Positions 17,561 to 24,826 of a stretch of 64,000 bases of DNA are shown here, one piece after another (the first letter of the stretch is position 1; each line of letters starts with the position of its first letter). The notes under the pieces are model-generated. The model did no database searches. It was not told the origin of the DNA and saw only the letters and a list, made by a program, of their open reading frames with translations. The DNA is from CAVZMO01 sp963776195 (GTDB lineage Bacteria > Nitrospirota > Thermodesulfovibrionia > Thermodesulfovibrionales > SM23-35): the NCBI GenBank assembly GCA_963776195.1, contig CAVZMO010000025.1, positions 16,412-80,411 of the forward strand, read 5' to 3'. The position numbers and the translations under genes were made by a program.

Positions 17561-17650
17561 GTATAACGTTGCCTTCAACCAGCGCGGGTAACCAGCAAAG
17601 CAAAAATCAAACAGGGCTTAATCCGCGTCTGGTTGAAGGCTGTGTTATGG
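17561..17650 (-). repeat. Integron attC site A
   Basis: A 90-base near-palindrome with attC architecture: outer boxes TATAAC (17562-17567) and GTTATGG (17644-17650), 3-base unpaired spacers (GTT/TGT), then inner arms GCCTTCAACCAG...CGCGG and CCGCG-T-CTGGTTGAAGGC, where the extra T mimics an extrahelical base. It directly abuts the stop codon of the hicA cassette gene, as expected for a cassette recombination site on the minus strand. Confidence 0.75.
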
Positions 17651-17651
17651 C

Positions 17652-17840
17652 TCATTTTATTTGTTCTATACCGAGGTCTTTACAAATTTTTCGAGCAAGA
17701 TTATCGTCGATTTCAGCATGTCTTGGAATGGAGGATCGTTTGTTCTGGCTGGAGTTCCACCACCATGAATGGCGGCTACCTTCTCTGATAAATTCACATT
17801 TTTGTGACCGCAGATACTTCAGCAGTTCACTGCGCTTCAT
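17652..17840 (-). CDS. hicA: HicA-family toxin (mRNA interferase), cassette gene
   Basis: 62 residues: KRSELLKYLRSQKCEFIREGSRHSWWWN, with the double-stranded-RNA-binding-like fold and the catalytic-type His in GSRHSWW, then IPRHAEIDDNLARKICKDLGI, the HicA/YcfA pattern. It overlaps hicB by 4 bases (ATGA), antitoxin gene first. The stop lies 2 bases from attC A, so this is a gene cassette of an integron. Toxin-antitoxin genes are common stabilising cassettes. Confidence 0.85.
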   Translation of the reverse strand: MKRSELLKYLRSQKCEFIREGSRHSWWWNSSQNKRSSIPRHAEIDDNLARKICKDLGIEQIK

Positions 17841-18049
17841 ACCGCGATTTTTTCTTCTTTATATCCTGAACCTACAGCGGCGATAGCGTCCTTTCGGTTA
17901 AAGTCAAGGGCCTCTTTCAGGGTTAGCCGAAGGCTTTTAAGCAGTTCGTCATACGTTCCTTCCTGACAGTTTACACCCGGAATTTCCTCTATCCAGCCAA
18001 TCCACCAATCACCCGATTGCTTTATTACTGCTGTATATTCTGCATTCAT
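17837..18049 (-). CDS. hicB: HicB-family antitoxin, cassette gene
   Basis: 70 residues of the partial RNase-H-like HicB fold (YTAVIKQSGDWWIGWIEEIPGVNCQEGTYDELLKSLRLTLKEAL). The expected role is neutralising the HicA partner; no DNA-binding C-terminal domain is present in this short form. Good AAGGAGG before the ATG (18059-18053 on the complementary strand). Translationally coupled to hicA. Confidence 0.85.
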   Translation of the reverse strand: MNAEYTAVIKQSGDWWIGWIEEIPGVNCQEGTYDELLKSLRLTLKEALDFNRKDAIAAVGSGYKEEKIAV

Positions 18050-18112
18050 AATTTACCTCCTTATACAAACCATTATAACGTAATATATGGAACTTTGGCA
18101 TTATTCTATTTG

Positions 18113-18201
18113 CCATAACGCTTGAGCTAAGCCGCCCGGCCACAAGCCTGTGCCAACTCAAACCAGGCTTATTCCGGGTCGGCTTGAGTGACTCGTTAAA
18201 T
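18113..18201 (-). repeat. Integron attC site B
   Basis: An 89-base imperfect palindrome: CATAAC at 18114-18119, GCTTGAGCTAAGCCGCCCGG (18120-18139), a central loop, and CCGGGTCGGCTTGAGTGACT followed by GTTAAAT at 18195-18201. The motif GCTTGAG-TAAGCCG is shared with classical attC sites. The GNAT gene's stop codon lies inside the GTTAAAT box, the normal position of a cassette gene end. Confidence 0.8.
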
Positions 18202-18669
18202 GTTTTTACAATATTTTTCCATATAGAATATTTCTATATCCCCGCAACCATATTTTTCAGTTTTATATATAGTGTATCCCAACTTTTTGTAAAGATATAT
18301 GTTCTTGTCGCTTTTCGATCCAACAAAAAGGTCGAAGCGTTGAGGTTTATAATAGTCTTCGATTGCTTTCATAAGGGCTGTACCGATGCCTCGATTTTGG
18401 CTGTCCGGGTGGACGGCCAATCTGCCGATATAACATGTCCCATTTTCTTCATATGCACGCACAGTACCAATTGTTCTGCCTTCTGAAACAGCTTTTAGGA
18501 ATATATGATTTCTGAACTGATCTTTAATTTCATCCATTGTTTGTTTAAGGGGCGGGATGTCGTAATTGTTGTAACGCTCAGCTTCGCTTTGATAAGCAAG
18601 TTTTTGCAAATTTAAAATTTCTAATGCATCAGCGACTATTGCCTGCAAAATTTTCATATTTTTTAACAT
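18196..18669 (-). CDS. GNAT-family N-acetyltransferase, cassette gene
   Basis: 157 residues (or 153 from the second Met). The acetyl-CoA motif A is IGRLAVHPDSQNRGIGTALMKAIEDYY, followed by motif B (FVGSKSDKNIYLYKKLGYTIY). The substrate is unknown. It starts immediately beside attC C and ends inside attC B, so it is a complete integron gene cassette. GNAT genes are among the most frequent integron cargo. Confidence 0.88.
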   Translation of the reverse strand: MLKNMKILQAIVADALEILNLQKLAYQSEAERYNNYDIPPLKQTMDEIKDQFRNHIFLKAVSEGRTIGTVRAYEENGTCYIGRLAVHPDSQNRGIGTALMKAIEDYYKPQRFDLFVGSKSDKNIYLYKKLGYTIYKTEKYGCGDIEIFYMEKYCKNI

Positions 18670-18758
18670 TTAACATTAAAGCTTCTTTCTGAAGTTGATA
18701 TCAAGAGTGCACAGAGATTTTTCAGAAAGCGCCAATTTCAGAAAGAAGCAAGTTGAAC
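18669..18758 (-). repeat. Probable integron attC site C
   Basis: Inner arms GCTTCTTTCTGAA (18681-18693) and TTCAGAAAGAAGC (18737-18749) are exact reverse complements, with outer boxes TTTAACA (18669-18675 region) and GTTGAAC (18752-18758). The spacers are asymmetric (6 versus 2 bases) and an extra partial copy of the arm lies inside, so it is less canonical than sites A and B. Its position, just upstream of the GNAT cassette, is where the previous cassette's attC should be. Confidence 0.6.
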
Positions 18759-19034
18759 GAAGCCGCGACTGGCACCACCTATGGAATTCCAATTACTCCT
18801 TTCCTGTGCTTTCCTCTAGAAATCGGATGCCGAATATAACGACCGGCGTGCGATCCTGAAGTAAATCCTACCCGTTGCAAGCATTGCCAAGAGATTAATG
18901 CCCCCCTCTTTGCTATGACTATACAGAAAGGCTGGAATTTTGGCAACAGTGAAGCGCGGCGAGAAACAATACAGTTTTCGCGGGGAGATTGTCGTATACG
19001 TTTTTGAACATTTCATAACGGTGTTGTATTTCTT

Positions 19035-20234
19035 TCAAGGAGAACGGATGTTCTCTAGGGGGCGAAGGACCTCTTTGGAGCACATCCTTCCTTTACCGCA
19101 GACAGAACATTTTGAGATATCTATGCCGGAGACCCGGAGCATTAATTCCTGCCAGGCAGGCATGTCTTTATGTGTTGTTGATTCAATGTCATCCTGGGCT
19201 ATTTCAGTAACGCCCAGAAGCGAACGACATCCGGCAAGATTACTCTTTCGTTTCCTGCTACCCAGGAGTCCGTAATACCTGATCTTCACAAACCTGTCCG
19301 GCAGGACATGGAGCAGGAACCTCCTTATAAACTCAACGGCATCGAGCGTCATGATCTTGTTTCGATTGTTATCGGCATAGTCGCGCCATAAGAAATAAAT
19401 CCTTCCGTCCTCCATGTTCACGATCCTATGATTAGCAATGGCAATCCTGTGAGTGTATCTGCCGAGATATCTGAGTACTCCTTCAGCATTTTTAAACGGA
19501 GGTTTGCAGTACACAACTCACTCTTTACCGTAGAGTCCCCTCATAAAGGCTCTGAAGGCTTTCGCCTCCTTCAATATGGCAACAGTGCCCGGGAATGCCA
19601 GATCTCCCGAGTCGTAGTCTTTTTGGAGATAATCGAGGAACTTGCCTCTGAACAGCCGGGACAGAACCCTTACGGGAAGGAAGAACTTGCTTCGTGAGGG
19701 AATCCACCTCTGTGCATCATCGGACAGGCCGCCGCCGGATACGATGCAATGGATGTGGGGATGGTCCATAAGATTTTGTCCCCAGGTATGCAAGATACCG
19801 ATGAAGCCGATCTGCGCTCCGAGGTGCTTAGGGTCTTTTGCCAGTTCCTTAAGGGTCTCAGAGACTGAGCGAAACAGGATGCTGTAAAGAGTTTTGCGAT
19901 TTCTTAAAGCGAGCGGATTAAGCTCAGCAGGGATGGTGAAGACAACATGGAAATAGGGGATGGGCAGAAGATCTTTCCTCCTTGCGTCAAGCCATTGTTC
20001 CTTTTTCAAAAACTGGCACTTCGGGCAGTGTCTGTTTCTGCAAGAATTGTAGGATACCCGTATGGCGCCGCAGGTATCACACTCATCCAGATGACCTCCG
20101 AGAGCTGCTGTCCGGCATACCTCAATCGCGCGCATGACGCGCAGGTGACCACGAGGCAAGGGATGTGTTTTCCTATAATCCGGGCCGTATTGACGGAATA
20201 TATCCGCCACCTCGACGCTGCGAGATGTCTGCAT
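19035..20234 (-). pseudogene. IS91 transposase with in-frame TGA at a conserved Trp
   Basis: Frame 20234-19518 encodes the zinc-binding N-terminus (CDTCGAIRVSYNSCRNRHCPKCQ) and the HUH motif (DHPHIHCIVSGGG). After TGA at 19518-19520 the same frame continues (VVYCKPPFKNAEGVLRYLGRYTHRIAIANHRI) to 19035, with the Tyr-containing motif and a terminal CSVCGKGRM. IS91 proteins normally read ...GKEWVVYCKPPF, so TGG became TGA; all else is intact over 400 codons. A rolling-circle transposase, probably inactive unless read through. Confidence 0.85.
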
Positions 20235-20253
20235 CGCGATGTCTGCCGGACTG

Positions 20254-21105
20254 CTATGCGGTCTGTTTGGCGGATAAGGGAACTCTGTCGAGCGGACTTG
20301 CTATCTGCGCAAGCTCCATCCGGCTGACGTGAAGATAGACAGTCGTTGTCTGTGGGGACTTATGCCCCAGGAGAAGCTGGATATGGTGCAGGTTTGCACC
20401 AGCCTCAAGCAGATGAGTCGCAAAGCTGTGCCTGAGGGTGTGAGCGCTGGCAGGCTTTGTGATCCCTGCACGCTTCTTTGCAGCCTTGAAGATGCTCTGA
20501 AGCGACCGGTCTGATATCGGGTTATTCTTCCCGTATCCCTCAAATAGCCATTCTGAAGGACGGTATTTCCTCCAATACTGTCTCAAAGTATCAAGAGCTA
20601 CGTGGGAGAGTATGCTGTACCGGTCTTTGCCACCTTTGCCCTGTTGTATTCGTATCGTCATCCGCTTGCTGTCGATATCTGCAATCCTCAGATTGGCTGC
20701 TTCTCCTATTCGCAACCCTGCCGAGTAGATGACCATCAATATAGCCCTGTGTTTGATATTGTCCGTTGCGGCAAAAAGTGCCTCAATCTCTTCCCTGTCC
20801 AGGATAACAGGAAGTCTCTTCTTGGTCTTCAAATAGGGGATTTTCTCCATTACCCAACTGCGTTTCAGCGTTGTCTGATAGAAGAACTTTAGAGCTCCAT
20901 AGTATTGTCGGACTGTCGAATCGGATGCCTTCTTTTCTTTCAAAAGATAAAGAAGGTACTTCTTGATTTCGTTCTCTCCAAGCTGATCAGGTGACTTCTT
21001 GAAATAACGGGCAAGTTCCCTTAGCCGTGTAAGATAAACCTCTTGCGTCCTTGCACTCAGCCCCCTTAACTGAAGATCCCTCTGCATCTGTTCTCTCAAT
21101 GTCAT
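20254..21105 (-). CDS. Tyrosine recombinase associated with IS91 transposase
   Basis: 283 residues: SAM-like N-terminal domain (LRGLSARTQEVYLTRLRELARYF) and catalytic domain with R...K...H-x-x-R...H...Y (SAGLRIGEAANL, GKGGKDRYSIL, SAHTLRHSFATHLLEAGANLHHIQLLLGHKSPQTTTVYLHVS). It lacks the extra domain that marks integron IntI integrases, so it is not the source of the neighbouring attC array. The gene ends 20 bases before the transposase start; the two are probably co-transcribed. Confidence 0.88.
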   Translation of the reverse strand: MTLREQMQRDLQLRGLSARTQEVYLTRLRELARYFKKSPDQLGENEIKKYLLYLLKEKKASDSTVRQYYGALKFFYQTTLKRSWVMEKIPYLKTKKRLPVILDREEIEALFAATDNIKHRAILMVIYSAGLRIGEAANLRIADIDSKRMTIRIQQGKGGKDRYSILSHVALDTLRQYWRKYRPSEWLFEGYGKNNPISDRSLQSIFKAAKKRAGITKPASAHTLRHSFATHLLEAGANLHHIQLLLGHKSPQTTTVYLHVSRMELAQIASPLDRVPLSAKQTA

Positions 21106-21318
21106 GACAAAATCTCCTTTCCGCCACGGCGGACTCGCTGAGGCGAATAGATATCCGCCAGCTCATGCCGGCAGTACTACAGAAAAGAGATTCTATCGGG
21201 ATTACGTTTATTCAACAAGTGGCGAGATTGCGTTGAAGCAAATAAATAGACAGGCTTATTTTATTGCAATGGGCGACTCATCGGAAGGCCACCGCGAAGC
21301 GGTTTAGTTCAACAATGA
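21106..21318. other. Likely distal (terIS-side) end of the IS91 element
   Basis: About 210 bases with no gene. It contains short GC-rich inverted repeats (CGCCACGGCG near 21121; ACCGCGAAGCGGT near 21292) and a GTTCAAC at 21307-21313. The outer IS boundary probably lies here, but nothing in this single copy fixes it. Confidence 0.35.
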
Positions 21319-21469
21319 TTATACCAACTTGGTTTTTTCCGCATTCTTGAAAGAATATATCATATTAGGGAACGACTTAAAAGAGAAATTTATTATTAAT
21401 ATCAAGATGTCTGATGAAAGGCTAGTTGGCTTTTACTCCTTATTACCATAAAATACCAAGTTGGTATAA
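21319..21469. mobile_element. MITE-like element with 15-bp terminal inverted repeats
   Basis: TTATACCAACTTGGT at 21319-21333 and its exact reverse complement at 21455-21469 bound a 151-base AT-rich, non-coding segment. Taking the outer TA as a target duplication (TA|TACCAAC ... GTTGGTA|TA) fits IS630/Tc1-mariner-type MITEs. It could also be a long regulatory hairpin; other genomic copies would decide. Confidence 0.55.
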
Positions 21470-21824
21470 CATAGGAAATTTGTCTCTATTGACTTTCGAG
21501 AGTACTTAATAGCCCTCAGCTCAATACGCCCCGTGTTTAATTCAGTAGGAGGAAGAACTTAACCCCAGCCATGAATCTCTCAAAGCATTTCTTTCTATGT
21601 GTTAGAGGGAGAAAACCTCTCTCGTTTCCGGGGTGAAACATTTTTTCATATACTTGCTGATAGAGTAATTTTACACATATTGAGCTATTTCTGCGATTGA
21701 TTCTATGCAACCAAAGGAATTGTTGCCAAATGGTTTAAAAGTCGATCCTTTTTTTGTTACCATTATTGATATGCTTGTTCATTTGATATTCACATGGTAG
21801 GAAGATAGGAAACGCTACTGGAAC
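21470..21824. other. Intergenic leader of the helicase-fusion gene
   Basis: No gene. A small hairpin (AGAGGGAGAAAACCTCT at about 21603) and AT-rich DNA, probably including the promoter of the downstream gene. I could not assign -35/-10 boxes with confidence. Confidence 0.3.
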
Positions 21825-24665
21825 ATGAAAATTCTCGAATATTTGGATCTTGATACATCGAAGGTCGGCCGTCAGTACCAAAAAATCGCGGGATTCCTCG
21901 AAAAGGATGACTTTTATTCCGCTGAGGTAAAGAAGTTCGCTGAACATGATATATACAGGGCGAAGCTCGATGACAGCAACCGATTGCTTTTTAAGATAGT
22001 CTCATATGGAGGGGTGCGTTACGCCCTGATCCTGGAGGTTGTGCTCAATCACGCCTACGGCAAGTCAAAGTTTTTGGGAGGCGCTCACATAGATGAATCC
22101 AAGATACCGGTGACTGAAACCCCGCCAACTGAAAAGGAAAAGCTTCCTTCTCTTGTCTATTTGAATCCTTCGAGCAGACGTTTCCACCTTCTGGATAAGG
22201 TAATCTCCTTTAGCCCGGAGCAGGAGGAGGTATATCACCATACCACTCCGCTCATAATTATCGGCCCGGCGGGCAGCGGGAAAACGGCGCTCACCCTTGA
22301 AAAGATGAAAAGAGCGAGAGGCCAAATTCTTTATGTGACTTTGTCCCCATATCTCGCGGACAATTCAAGAAATATTTATTTTGCCCACCATTATGAAAAC
22401 GATGACCAGGAGATTTCTTTCTTGTCCTTCAGGGAATTCCTTGAGACTATGCGGGTGCCCGAAGGCAGGGAGATTATTTATAGCGCCTTTTCCAATTGGC
22501 TGCAGCGGTTTCCGAAACAGCAGCGCGTCTCTGACGCTCACCGCTTATACGAAGAGTTCCGTGGGGTGATAACCGGTTCTGTTATCGACAAGCCGTGGTT
22601 GGACCGCGAAGATTATCTAAATCGTGGTGTCCGCCAATCCATTTATCTCGACAACGAGCGTGAGCTTGTCTACAGGCTCTTCGAAAAATATCTGGTCTTT
22701 CTCAAAGAGAACGGATATTACGACCCCAGCATCCTCGCCCACGGCTATCTGAAACACGCGCAGCAGACATACGACTTTATAGTCGTCGATGAAGTGCAGG
22801 ATATCACAAACATCCAGCTTCAGCTGATTCTGACAACCCTGAAGAGACCCGACCAATTTATCCTCTGCGGAGACTCCAACCAGATAGTCCATCCAAATTT
22901 CTTCTCCTGGAGCAATCTCAAGTCTATGCTCTACAACGCCGAATCCCTGGAGATCCATGAGGTGACACGTATTCTACAGTCCAATTTCCGTAATTCGACA
23001 GCAGTGACGGACCTTGCGAACAGGCTTCTCAGGATCAAACAGAAGCGCTTCGGGTCCATCGACAGGGAAAGCAACTATCTCATGAACAGTGTATCGGAAA
23101 AGCCGGGCGAACTCATACTCATCAAGGACGAAGAAAAGGCAAAGCGGGAGCTGAACCAGAAAATCCGGCGATCCACCAAATTTGCGGTGCTGGTAATGCG
23201 CGACGAGGAGAAGACTGCTGCGCGCCGGTTCTTTGATACGCCACTTCTTTTTAGTGTCCAGGAGATAAAGGGGCTTGAGTACGAGAATGTTGTCCTGGTG
23301 AACTTCATATCGAGTGACCGGGCGAGTTTCGAGGAGATAACAAGAGGTGTCAACCCTGAGGAGCTGAGCGGAGACCTCGAATATATGAGGGCCGGCGATA
23401 AAACAGATAAATCTCTTGAAGCATATAAGTTCTTCGTCAATTCCCTTTATGTCGCGGTCACCCGCGCTGTGCAAAGGCTTTATCTCATTGAGAGCGATAC
23501 CGGCCACCCGCTTGTCAGGATATTAGAAATACAAGATGCCGACAACAGCTTTACTGTAGACGTGAAGCAGTCCAGTATCGAAGAGTGGCAAGCGGAGGCG
23601 AGGAGGCTGGAACTTCAGGGTCGGCAGGAACAGGCCGATGAAATCAGGCGCGACATCCTGAAGACACAGCCCGTGCCCTGGGATGTATTTACCCCTGAAA
23701 GAGTTCGTGAACTTATCGCGCGTGCCCGCGACAAAAAAGAGATCTCCCAGAAGCCTAAAAAGGCTTTGTTTGAATACGGTCTCTACTATGACGAGCCGAG
23801 GCTGATCGAGCTGCTCAGCGCTCAAGGTTTTGACAGGGCGAAACAGGTTTGTCTCGTGCGGGATAAGAGATTGCCCTTTGACCGGTCTCTCTATGACAGG
23901 CAGAGTGCGAATCTCATAGCCAGATATCAGCAGAAATATACAGGCAAATTCTACAAGGACGTACTCAGAGAGGGCGAACTCTACGGCGTGGACCACCGCA
24001 ATGTTTTCAATAAGACACCTCTTATGCTCGCGGCGAGCGCCGGAAATTCGGCGCTCATTAAGGAATTGTTGGAAGCAGGTGCTGACACCGAGTTGACGGA
24101 CAACTACGATCTCACCGCGTGGCAGTCAGCGTTAGCGCGGGCTATGAAGGACAGTAAGTTCGCCTCTGAATCGTTCCCCGGCGTGCATGAAATGCTCGCT
24201 CCTTCGAGCGTCAGCCTGAAGATTGATGAAAAGTTGATCAAGATAGACAAACGCCTGGGAGAGTTTTTGCTGTTCCACATCTTCTTTGTCACCCTGCGCA
24301 ACCGGATCAACCGTCAATATCTGGAACTCCTGCCGCTTACTGCCGTCGAACTAGCGGAAATTGTGACTCATCTGCCGGATAGCATCATCCCCGAATACCG
24401 GAGACAGCGTCCGTACATATCTGCGCTCCTTTCAAAGAACGAAATTGGCAGCGCAAACCCATACTCCAGAAAACTTTTCAGACGGAAGCGAACGGGTCAT
24501 TATATATTGAATCAGAAACTTGCAATACGCCTTAAGGACAGATGGCAGGCTGTTTACGGCCATGTCAATATCGATCTTATTCCCAGCTCAGGGTCGGAAA
24601 ACGACAAATACTTCCTTAAGAGACTTCAGACGCTGATTTCTGAAGAAGGGAAAGATCTTTTTTGA
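21825..24665 (+). CDS. RelE/ParE-like domain, UvrD-type SF1 helicase and ankyrin fusion
   Basis: 946 residues. Residues 1-85 resemble a RelE/ParE toxin fold (KKFAEHDIYRAKLDDSNRLLFKIV...YALILEVVLNHAYGKSKF). Residues ~135-610 are a superfamily-1 helicase core: Walker A GPAGSGKT at 147-154, Walker B VDEVQDITNIQLQLIL near 320, motif III GDSNQIVHP near 348, and later the UvrD-type VQEIKGLEYENVVLVNF and VNSLYVAVTRAVQRLYLIES. About 726-760 there is an ankyrin-type repeat (NKTPLMLAASAGNSALIKELLEAGADTELTD). No nuclease motif is obvious. It is a stand-alone gene next to mobile DNA. Possible anti-phage or stress function, inferred only from domain style and location. Confidence 0.8.
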   Translation: MKILEYLDLDTSKVGRQYQKIAGFLEKDDFYSAEVKKFAEHDIYRAKLDDSNRLLFKIVSYGGVRYALILEVVLNHAYGKSKFLGGAHIDESKIPVTETPPTEKEKLPSLVYLNPSSRRFHLLDKVISFSPEQEEVYHHTTPLIIIGPAGSGKTALTLEKMKRARGQILYVTLSPYLADNSRNIYFAHHYENDDQEISFLSFREFLETMRVPEGREIIYSAFSNWLQRFPKQQRVSDAHRLYEEFRGVITGSVIDKPWLDREDYLNRGVRQSIYLDNERELVYRLFEKYLVFLKENGYYDPSILAHGYLKHAQQTYDFIVVDEVQDITNIQLQLILTTLKRPDQFILCGDSNQIVHPNFFSWSNLKSMLYNAESLEIHEVTRILQSNFRNSTAVTDLANRLLRIKQKRFGSIDRESNYLMNSVSEKPGELILIKDEEKAKRELNQKIRRSTKFAVLVMRDEEKTAARRFFDTPLLFSVQEIKGLEYENVVLVNFISSDRASFEEITRGVNPEELSGDLEYMRAGDKTDKSLEAYKFFVNSLYVAVTRAVQRLYLIESDTGHPLVRILEIQDADNSFTVDVKQSSIEEWQAEARRLELQGRQEQADEIRRDILKTQPVPWDVFTPERVRELIARARDKKEISQKPKKALFEYGLYYDEPRLIELLSAQGFDRAKQVCLVRDKRLPFDRSLYDRQSANLIARYQQKYTGKFYKDVLREGELYGVDHRNVFNKTPLMLAASAGNSALIKELLEAGADTELTDNYDLTAWQSALARAMKDSKFASESFPGVHEMLAPSSVSLKIDEKLIKIDKRLGEFLLFHIFFVTLRNRINRQYLELLPLTAVELAEIVTHLPDSIIPEYRRQRPYISALLSKNEIGSANPYSRKLFRRKRTGHYILNQKLAIRLKDRWQAVYGHVNIDLIPSSGSENDKYFLKRLQTLISEEGKDLF

Positions 24666-24734
24666 ATGTGCGTCTCAAAAAACTTTGGCATATTTTTCAA
24701 TTACTCCGAACAAATATCATTGAGAAATTCCTCG

Positions 24735-24768
24735 AAAGCAAATTTATAAGCTAACAAATTTGCTTTTT
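24735..24768 (+). terminator. Intrinsic terminator after the helicase-fusion gene
   Basis: AAAGCAAATTT (24735-24745) and AAATTTGCTTT (24756-24766) form an 11-bp stem with a 10-base loop and a run of five T (24764-24768), 70 bases past the stop codon. Confidence 0.6.
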
Positions 24769-24826
24769 GGCAAATACCAAATACATTGAAAGATAAAGAG
24801 CTCAGTCTATTATGTAAAATATTAAT

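Larger units (their letters stand above)
18759..21105 (-). mobile_element. IS91-family element (Y2 transposase plus tyrosine integrase)
   Basis: It contains an IS91-type transposase (19035-20234) and an integrase (20254-21105), a pairing seen in many IS91-like units. On the minus strand the DNA after the transposase ends with ...GGCTTC then GTTC (18755-18758), the tetranucleotide that IS91 elements use beside their oriIS end. I infer the 3' boundary at 18759. The other end lies somewhere in 21106-21310 and could not be fixed. Confidence 0.65.

Noticed and set aside
20254..21105. Integron integrase (IntI) for the attC array
   Set aside because: Length (283 residues) and motifs fit an IS91-associated XerD-like recombinase; the extra IntI-specific region is missing and it is paired with the IS91 transposase.
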